Under the pieces are notes generated by a model. It saw only the letters and a list, made by a program, of their open reading frames with translations. It was not told the DNA's origin and did no database searches. From contig NZ_CP083666.1 of the NCBI RefSeq assembly GCF_020097835.1, positions 2,604,001 through 2,668,000 of the forward strand: a stretch of 64,000 nucleotides of DNA, given 5' to 3'. Within the stretch, counting starts at the first letter, position 1, and each line of letters begins with the position of its first letter. A program made the position numbers and the translations under genes. This DNA comes from Haloprofundus halobius (GTDB lineage Archaea; Halobacteriota; Halobacteria; Halobacteriales; Haloferacaceae). Shown here one piece after another: positions 58,934 through 64,000 of the stretch.

Positions 58934-59101
58934 ATGGCAGACCTTATCGTCAAGGCAGCTGTTAAGGAAGCGCTCGATGACAAGAACGTCGCGTCGGACT
59001 TCTACGACGCGCTCGACGAGGAAGTCAAAGAGCTTCTCGACGACGCCGCCCGTCGCGCCGAGGCCAACGACCGGAAGACGGTCCAGCCGCGCGACCTCTA
59101 A
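58934..59101 (+). CDS. DUF1931-like histone-fold protein (55 aa)
   Basis: MADLIVKAAVKEALDDKNVASDFYDALDEEVKELLDDAARRAEANDRKTVQPRDL, a single short histone fold: the first helix, LDEEVKELLDDAARRAEANDRKTV as the long second helix, and QPRDL as the start of the third. It lacks a positively charged tail. From memory it is very conserved among haloarchaea. It could bind DNA as a dimer or act as a protein scaffold. The strong palindromic promoter suggests high expression. Confidence 0.88.
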   Translation: MADLIVKAAVKEALDDKNVASDFYDALDEEVKELLDDAARRAEANDRKTVQPRDL

Positions 59102-59223
59102 GTCGGCGAATAACCCACGATTTTTTCGCAACCCACGCCCGCCAGCGGCGGCGCTCGCGCCCCGGACAGACGAGGAGAGCCTCGGCTACGCAGAAGCGTC
59201 GTGGCTACGCAGAAGAAGCGCAG

Positions 59224-59910
59224 TTACGCGGATTCGACGCGCACGTCGTCGTCGGTGCCGACGTGTATCTCGTCGGCGAGGCCGACGAACAGGCCGTGCT
59301 CGACGACGCCGGGGACCGCAGAGAGCGTGCGCGAGAGCGCCGCCGCGTCGTGAATTTCGCCGAACTCGCAGTCGAGCACCAGATTGCCGTTGTCGGTGAC
59401 GACCGGCCCGTCCTTTCGCTCTGCCTCGCGGAGCGTCGGCTCGCCGCCGGCGTCGGAAACGGCGGCGGCGACCGTACTGCGCGCGTCCGGTAGCACCTCG
59501 ACCGGCACCGGGTGCGAGAGCGTCTCGGCGACTTTGGAGGGGTCGGCGACGACGACGAACCGGTCGGCGAACGCGTCGACGACCTTCTCGCGGGCGTGGG
59601 CCGCACCCCCACCCTTCACGAGGTCGAGTCCCGCTACCTGGTCGGCCCCGTCGATGGCGAGGTCCACCGCGTCGACGTCGTCGAGCGCGACGAGCGGAAC
59701 GCCGACCTCGCGGGCGAGTTCGCGCGAGGCGAACGACGTCGGCACACCGCGTACGTCGAGTCCGGCGTCGACCTTCCGGCCGAGTGCGCGAATCGCGCGC
59801 GCCGCCGTGCTCCCCGTCCCGAGGCCGACGACCATCCCGTCGGTCACGAGGTCGGCCGCACTCTCGCCCGCGCGTCGTTTCGCCTCGTCGCTTCCACCGG
59901 TCGTCTTCAT
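59224..59910 (-). CDS. rpiA: Ribose-5-phosphate isomerase A
   Basis: 228 aa from the ATG at 59910 (MKTTGGSDEAKRRAGESAADLVTDGMVVGLGTGSTA). The RpiA motifs are VGLGTGSTAARAI (phosphate loop), DLAIDGADQV (catalytic DGAD), LVKGGGAAHAREKVV (KGGGA), and FVVVADPSKVAETL. It equilibrates ribulose and ribose 5-phosphate, feeding PRPP synthesis (prs). Standard length for archaea. Divergent from the next gene. Confidence 0.96.
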   Translation of the reverse strand: MKTTGGSDEAKRRAGESAADLVTDGMVVGLGTGSTAARAIRALGRKVDAGLDVRGVPTSFASRELAREVGVPLVALDDVDAVDLAIDGADQVAGLDLVKGGGAAHAREKVVDAFADRFVVVADPSKVAETLSHPVPVEVLPDARSTVAAAVSDAGGEPTLREAERKDGPVVTDNGNLVLDCEFGEIHDAAALSRTLSAVPGVVEHGLFVGLADEIHVGTDDDVRVESA

Positions 59911-60050
59911 GGACGAGGCTTCGGCGACGACGATAAAAACGCTCCGGGGTCGGGCGACGGCGAGCGTTACGTGGTGGAGTCGGTACGTCTTCGGAGACAC
60001 TCCGTCCGCGAAGTCACTCAGCGGGGGCGACAAGTAGTCGACCGTCTGAC

Positions 60051-60060
60051 CTATATAGTA
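60051..60060 (+). promoter_or_regulatory. TATA box of the sugar-isomerase-like gene
   Basis: CTATATAGTA, about 30 bases before the ATG at 60088, sits within the archaeal TATA range and contains an 8-bp palindrome. Confidence 0.5.
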
Positions 60061-60087
60061 TCGGACGAAAAGACGGCTGAACAGTCA

Positions 60088-60876
60088 ATGACCGACATCA
60101 GGAGCGGATTCGTCACGCAGACGCACACGGGCGACGTGACCGCGCTCGAAGCCGTCGAACAGGCCGACGCGTTCGACTTCGACTTTCTCGAACTGTACAT
60201 GGACGGTGCGACGGAACGGAGTCGACTGGACCGCGAGGCGTTCGTCGCCGCCGTCGACGACGCCGGAGTCGACGTACTCGTCCACCTCCCGTTCGTCGAT
60301 TTGGACCTCGGCACGCCGCGCGACGGCGTTCGCGACGCCGCACTCGACGAACACCGCGCGTGTCTCGACGCCGCCGCGGAACTGGGTACGGAGAAAGCGG
60401 TCCTCCACGCGAGCACGCACGCGACGTATCCCGAATGGGACGCCGAGACGACTCACCCGCGGATGCTCGACGCGATACGCCGACTGGACGACCACGGCCG
60501 AGACGTCGGTGTCGAGGTGTGCGTCGAGAACCTTCCGAGCGTCTCCTTCACCGTCCACGAGTTCGACCGCGTGTTCGCCGAAACCGACGCGTCGATGACG
60601 TTCGACACGGGGCACGCCCGCGTCGACGGGATGGACGCCGAGGCGTCGGCGGCGTTTCTCGACGACCACCGCGAGCGCGTCTCGCACGTCCACGTCAACG
60701 ACGCCCGCGGCGCGAGCGACGAACACGTCCCGACCGGTTCCGGAACCACGGATTTCGAGACGATTCTCGCACCGCTTCGCGAGAACTGGGGTGGCACCGT
60801 CTCCGCGGAAGTGTACACGTTCGACGCCGACTACCTCGAACTCAGCAAGCGAAAACTGGACGAGGTTCTCGCCTGA
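60088..60876 (+). CDS. Xylose-isomerase-like TIM-barrel (sugar phosphate isomerase/epimerase)
   Basis: 262 aa. TIM-barrel ligands appear in series: FLELYMDG (Glu), LVHLPFVDL (His), AVLHASTHATYP (His), VCVENLPS (Glu), MTFDTGHARVDG (Asp-x-x-His), HVHVNDARG (His-x-His-x-x-Asp), SAEVYTFD (Glu). This is the AP endonuclease 2/xylose isomerase-like family, binding two metals. It either isomerises a sugar or cuts abasic DNA; the sugar form fits better. Two bases separate it from the next gene. Confidence 0.88.
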   Translation: MTDIRSGFVTQTHTGDVTALEAVEQADAFDFDFLELYMDGATERSRLDREAFVAAVDDAGVDVLVHLPFVDLDLGTPRDGVRDAALDEHRACLDAAAELGTEKAVLHASTHATYPEWDAETTHPRMLDAIRRLDDHGRDVGVEVCVENLPSVSFTVHEFDRVFAETDASMTFDTGHARVDGMDAEASAAFLDDHRERVSHVHVNDARGASDEHVPTGSGTTDFETILAPLRENWGGTVSAEVYTFDADYLELSKRKLDEVLA

Positions 60877-60878
60877 GG

Positions 60879-62207
60879 ATGCAGGACGAGGAGTTGCCGC
60901 CCGGGGAGGTGACGGGCGGACGCGAGGAGTCAGAGACGGGCGAGGCGAACGACTCAGAAGCGGGCGGACGCGGGGAGTTCGACGAGACACGCGACGGAAA
61001 CGGGATGGAAGGACGAACTCGCCGGCAACAGTTGCTCTACTACGTCTCGCTGTTCTTCGAGGCCGTCGCCGTCTTCGTCGTCGGCGCGGTGACGCGGCGG
61101 GTCGGCCGCGACGACTCGCTGTGGGTGTTCGGTGCGCGCGGCGGCACCGACTTCGGCGAGAACACGAAGTATCTGTACCTCTCGGTCGCCGCCGACAAAC
61201 CCGACGTGCGACCGGTCTGGGTGACGAAGAATCCCGCTATCGTCCGCGAACTCCAGACGCACGGCTACGAGGCGTACCACGCGTTCTCGCCGCGGGGTAT
61301 CTGGCTGCAACTCCGGGCGGGGACCGTCTTCCTGACGCACAACCTCAAGGACGTGAACCGCTTCGCCGTCGGCGGCGCGACGCTCGTGATGCTGTGGCAC
61401 GGTATCCCCCTGAAGCGCATCTCCTGGGACGCGGAACTCGCCGAGCGTCCGCGACCAGTACGGGCGCTCTCGCGGTATCTGTACGACCAGTACGACCTCG
61501 TGACGCTCACCGGGTCGGGGGTGCGCGACGCGTTCCGAACGGGGTTCGGCCTCCCCGACGACCGACTGGTCGTGACGGGGTATCCGCGGACCGACGCGTT
61601 CTTCGGGTCGGTGGCGGGCGCGACGCTCTGCACCGACGAACCGGCGCTGGAGCGAGTTCGGCGACTCGCCGAGGGCCACGAGGTGTGGCTCTACATGCCG
61701 ACGTTCCGCGAGGACCCGGCGAAGCGGGCGCCCGAACACGTCGACTTCGCGGCGCTCGAAGGCGTGTTCGCAGAGCGTGACGCCTACCTCGTCGTCAAAC
61801 TCCACCCGAGGGAGCGACTCGACGCCGACCTCTCGTCGTTCGACCACCTCCTCGAACTCCCGCCGGGCGTCGACGTGTACCCGTTGCTCCCGGCGACCGA
61901 TGGCCTGATAACGGACTACTCGTCGGTGTTGTTCGACTACCTGCTTCTCGACAGGCCAGTCGTCTGCTACGCGTACGATCTGGAGTCGTACCGCGCCGGA
62001 CGCGGGTTCTACTACGACTACGAGACGGTGACGCCCGGGCCGACGGCGCGGGGCTTCGACGAACTGCTCGACGCGCTCGAATCGGCGCTCGACGGCGACG
62101 ACGACTACGGGGCCGAGCGGCGCGCCGTCCGCGACCGGTTTTTCGACGACGACGAGGGCGGCTACGCGGACGCCGTCTACGAGGCGGTGAGACAACGACG
62201 TGGTTGA
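60879..62207 (+). CDS. CDP-glycerol glycerophosphotransferase-like protein
   Basis: 442 aa. An acidic N-terminal 45 residues and a hydrophobic helix (LLYYVSLFFEAVAVFVVGAV) precede the catalytic domain. The TagF-like GT-B-type motifs are VMLWHGIPLKRISWD (about 170), VTGYPRTDAFFG, KLHPRERLD and LITDYSSVLFDYLLLDRPVVCYAYD. In bacteria these polymerise glycerol or ribitol phosphate from CDP-activated donors on a membrane lipid. In this archaeon it would build a phosphate-containing surface polymer or modify a glycolipid. It lies beside a GDPD and a nucleotidyltransferase. Confidence 0.9.
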   Translation: MQDEELPPGEVTGGREESETGEANDSEAGGRGEFDETRDGNGMEGRTRRQQLLYYVSLFFEAVAVFVVGAVTRRVGRDDSLWVFGARGGTDFGENTKYLYLSVAADKPDVRPVWVTKNPAIVRELQTHGYEAYHAFSPRGIWLQLRAGTVFLTHNLKDVNRFAVGGATLVMLWHGIPLKRISWDAELAERPRPVRALSRYLYDQYDLVTLTGSGVRDAFRTGFGLPDDRLVVTGYPRTDAFFGSVAGATLCTDEPALERVRRLAEGHEVWLYMPTFREDPAKRAPEHVDFAALEGVFAERDAYLVVKLHPRERLDADLSSFDHLLELPPGVDVYPLLPATDGLITDYSSVLFDYLLLDRPVVCYAYDLESYRAGRGFYYDYETVTPGPTARGFDELLDALESALDGDDDYGAERRAVRDRFFDDDEGGYADAVYEAVRQRRG

Positions 62208-62376
62208 CAGTCGACCGAAAGATACAGAACAGCGTGTGCGGGAGGGCGGATGTGAACCGGAACGATGGGCCGTGACGGGCGAAGCGCTCCGGAGAGATAT
62301 AGTCAACTAGGAGAGGTATGTACGCGAACGGAGATAGTTTGATGTACGTGACGGTACAAGGTTCGAACACGAACGC

Positions 62377-63327
62377 ATGGCACAGCTAGCAGGGCAGGCA
62401 ACGACGACCGAGACGGAGACGGACGTGTCGCTCATCGCCCACCGGGGGTTCGCGGGTGTCTACCCGGAGAACACGCGGGCGGCGTTCGGGCGCGCGGTCG
62501 GCGTCGGGGACGCGACGCTGACGCCGCAAGCGGACGTCGTCGAACTCGACGTGATGCCGACGGCGACGGGTGAGGTCGTCGTCTTCCACGACACCGACCT
62601 CGGCCGGCTAACGGACGCGCCGACGACGCTCGCCGACCGGAAAGTGTGGGAGACACCGTACGAGACGCTGCGTGGGTTCGAGGTGCTCGGAACCGGCGAG
62701 TCGGTGCCGCTACTCTCGGAGATTCTCGACCTGATTCCGGCGAGCGTCGGCGTCAACGTCGAGTTCAAGAACCCCGGCGTCGACGACGTTCGGTACGGCC
62801 CCCTCGACGCCGCCGACCTCGACGCCCGGCGCGAGGTCTGGGAGCCGTTCGTCGACCGCACGCTCTCGTCGCTGGCCGACTACCCCCACGAGATGCTGGT
62901 CTCGTCGTTCCACGAGGGCGCGCTCGCCGCCGCTCGGGAGTTCGACGAGTCGGTGCCGCTCGCGTCGGTGTTCTGGGACGACATCGAGGCCGGACTTCGA
63001 ACCGCCCGACGCTACGACTGTGAAGTGGTACACGTGCCGTGGAACATGGTGCACGGCACCGAACTGTTCAACGCGGAGTATCTCGCGGGGCCGTTCGACC
63101 CGATAGACGTCGTCGAAATCGCCCACGAAGAGGGACGGCGCGTCAACGCCTGGACCGTCGAGAGTTGGTATCAGGCCGACCAACTCCGACAAGCGGGCGT
63201 CGACGGCCTCATCGCGGACTATCCGAACCTCCTCCACTACGGTTCGAAGCGACCGGAGGCGGCGGAACCGGTCGAACCGACCTCGGCGAAGGGGTCGCCG
63301 AACACTCCCGACGCGCCGTCTCGGTGA
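62377..63327 (+). CDS. Glycerophosphodiester phosphodiesterase
   Basis: 316 aa. The GDPD set is LIAHRGFAGVYPENTRAAF (HRG, EN), VVELDVMPTATGEVVVFHDTDLGRLTD (ExD, HD), VNVEFKNPG (Glu of the metal site) and VNAWTVESWYQADQLRQAGVDGLIADYPNLL (the C-terminal strand pair). It splits glycerophosphodiesters into an alcohol and glycerol phosphate with Ca2+ or Mg2+. There is no signal peptide, so it is cytoplasmic. It could recycle glycerol phosphate units for the transferase before it. Confidence 0.92.
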   Translation: MAQLAGQATTTETETDVSLIAHRGFAGVYPENTRAAFGRAVGVGDATLTPQADVVELDVMPTATGEVVVFHDTDLGRLTDAPTTLADRKVWETPYETLRGFEVLGTGESVPLLSEILDLIPASVGVNVEFKNPGVDDVRYGPLDAADLDARREVWEPFVDRTLSSLADYPHEMLVSSFHEGALAAAREFDESVPLASVFWDDIEAGLRTARRYDCEVVHVPWNMVHGTELFNAEYLAGPFDPIDVVEIAHEEGRRVNAWTVESWYQADQLRQAGVDGLIADYPNLLHYGSKRPEAAEPVEPTSAKGSPNTPDAPSR

Positions 63328-63432
63328 GTGTCGGCGAAACCGTAGGTCCGTCTCGGACTACTTACTCTCGAAACCCTCATTCCGTAATTCGGTAATCCTC
63401 ACTTATTGTCCCGGGCGTGGTACACATAGAGA

Positions 63433-64000
63433 ATGACATTTCCAGAAACGGCAGTCATTCTCGCTGCGGGCATCGGCTCTCGACTCCGACCGATAACGCT
63501 TCGCAAACCGAAATGTAGCGTCACCGTCGACGGAACGCCGATTCTCGAGTACCAACTGCGCGCGTACGCCGAGTCGGGCCTCGACGAAGTCGTCGTCGTC
63601 GCCGGCTACCTGAGCGAGAAGACGCGGGCGTTGGCAGAGGGTGTCGCCGCCGAGTACGACGCGTTCTCGGTCACCGTCGTCGAAAACGAGGTGTACGCCA
63701 ACACCGACAACATGTACTCGCTGTCGCTCGTCGAACCGCTTCTCGACGGCGAACCGTTCTTCCTGAGCAACGGCGACGTGGTGTTCGACCCCGAGGTGGT
63801 CGAGCAGTTGGCGGCCGCCGACGCCGACAGCGCCATCGCCTGCGACACCTCGCTGTTCTCCGAGGAGGCGATGAAGGTGACCGCTGACGACCGTGACTGC
63901 ATCTCCAGTATCTCGAAGGAGTACACCGACTCGGAGGCCCACGCCGTCTCCATCGACCTCTACCGGTTCTCCGGGGCGTTCTCGGCGGCGCTGTTCGACG
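63433..64000 (+). CDS. Sugar/choline-phosphate nucleotidyltransferase, C-terminus beyond window
   Basis: About 189 residues visible, starting MTFPETAVILAAGIGSRLRPITLRKPKCSVTVDGTPILEYQLRAYAESGLDEVVVVAGY. The nucleotide loop AAGIGSRLRP, the second Lys in KPKCSVTVDG, and FLSNGDVVFDPEVV (Asp of the metal site) are those of the LicC/GlmU-like NTP transferases. Such enzymes make CDP-choline, CDP-glycerol or NDP-sugars. The neighbours favour a CDP-alcohol. A TATA-like CACTTATTG at about 63400 lies about 30 bases upstream. Confidence 0.85.
   Translation, partial: MTFPETAVILAAGIGSRLRPITLRKPKCSVTVDGTPILEYQLRAYAESGLDEVVVVAGYLSEKTRALAEGVAAEYDAFSVTVVENEVYANTDNMYSLSLVEPLLDGEPFFLSNGDVVFDPEVVEQLAAADADSAIACDTSLFSEEAMKVTADDRDCISSISKEYTDSEAHAVSIDLYRFSGAFSAALFD

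Noticed and set aside
62355-62375. GGTTCGAACACG resembling a tRNA T-loop
   Set aside because: No matching arms upstream; it is the promoter region of the GDPD gene.

Overview
The window is chromosomal DNA of a halophilic archaeon (class Halobacteria). The evidence is uniformly high GC with GAC/GAG/GTC-rich codons, very acidic proteins, many GTG starts, leaderless promoters with a TATA-like box about 26-28 nt before the start codon, archaeal replication and information genes (MCM, RfcS, Trm1, the ubiquitin-like SAMP2), and many small haloarchaeal-only families. The gene order around mcm, prs, trm1, glnA-lrp, alaS and samp2-rfcS resembles, from memory, the Haloferax volcanii HVO_02xx region, so a Haloferacaceae-type organism is likely. 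No rRNA, tRNA, transposase or CRISPR array was found.

Layout. 1-3.1 kb: four tightly packed minus-strand genes (a Tat-type exported protein cut by the window edge, two small membrane proteins, one long low-complexity protein whose N-terminus looks like half a rhodanese domain). They look like part of an integrated virus-like element abutting mcm. 3.2-7.8 kb: mcm and small haloarchaeal proteins. 7.8-20.8 kb: a housekeeping block with a ParA-like protein, HIT hydrolase, uracil-DNA glycosylase, prs, a beta-propeller protein, trm1, YihY, PAP2, glnA and its Lrp-type regulator, and an M29 aminopeptidase. 20.9-34 kb: lipoprotein, CARF-type regulator, EamA exporter, threonine aldolase, a triple-GAF histidine kinase, alaS, alpha/beta hydrolase, glutamine amidotransferase, acyl-CoA dehydrogenase. 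34-47 kb: redox and metal genes (DCC protein, ferredoxin, ferritin-like protein, a fused Fe-S/membrane oxidoreductase), the biotin importer bioYMN, a Cas4-like protein, Sua5, a glutaredoxin/redoxin pair, a CNNM-type transporter and a Pit transporter. 47-58 kb: a membrane-tethered regulator, metallophosphoesterase, CDF transporter, rfcS, samp2, acetyltransferases, a phosphohexomutase and several transcription regulators. 58-64 kb: larB, a histone-fold protein, rpiA, and a cell-surface-polymer-like group (CDP-glycerol-type transferase, GDPD, nucleotidyltransferase).

Highlights. A near-consensus BirA operator sits on the bioYMN promoter. mcm carries two patches of foreign-looking codons at the positions where MCM inteins insert. 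The bacterio-opsin-activator-type regulator has a palindromic operator, half of which recurs upstream of a neighbouring wHTH gene. Two structured intergenic loci may be small RNA genes. Several family members lack their catalytic residues (a Cys-free redoxin, a hydrolase without the nucleophile Ser, a Cas4-like protein without ExK, a ParA-like protein without P-loop lysines). Gene remnants include an M29 peptidase 3' end and a histidine-kinase 3' end. All functions are assigned by reading motifs, without database searches.
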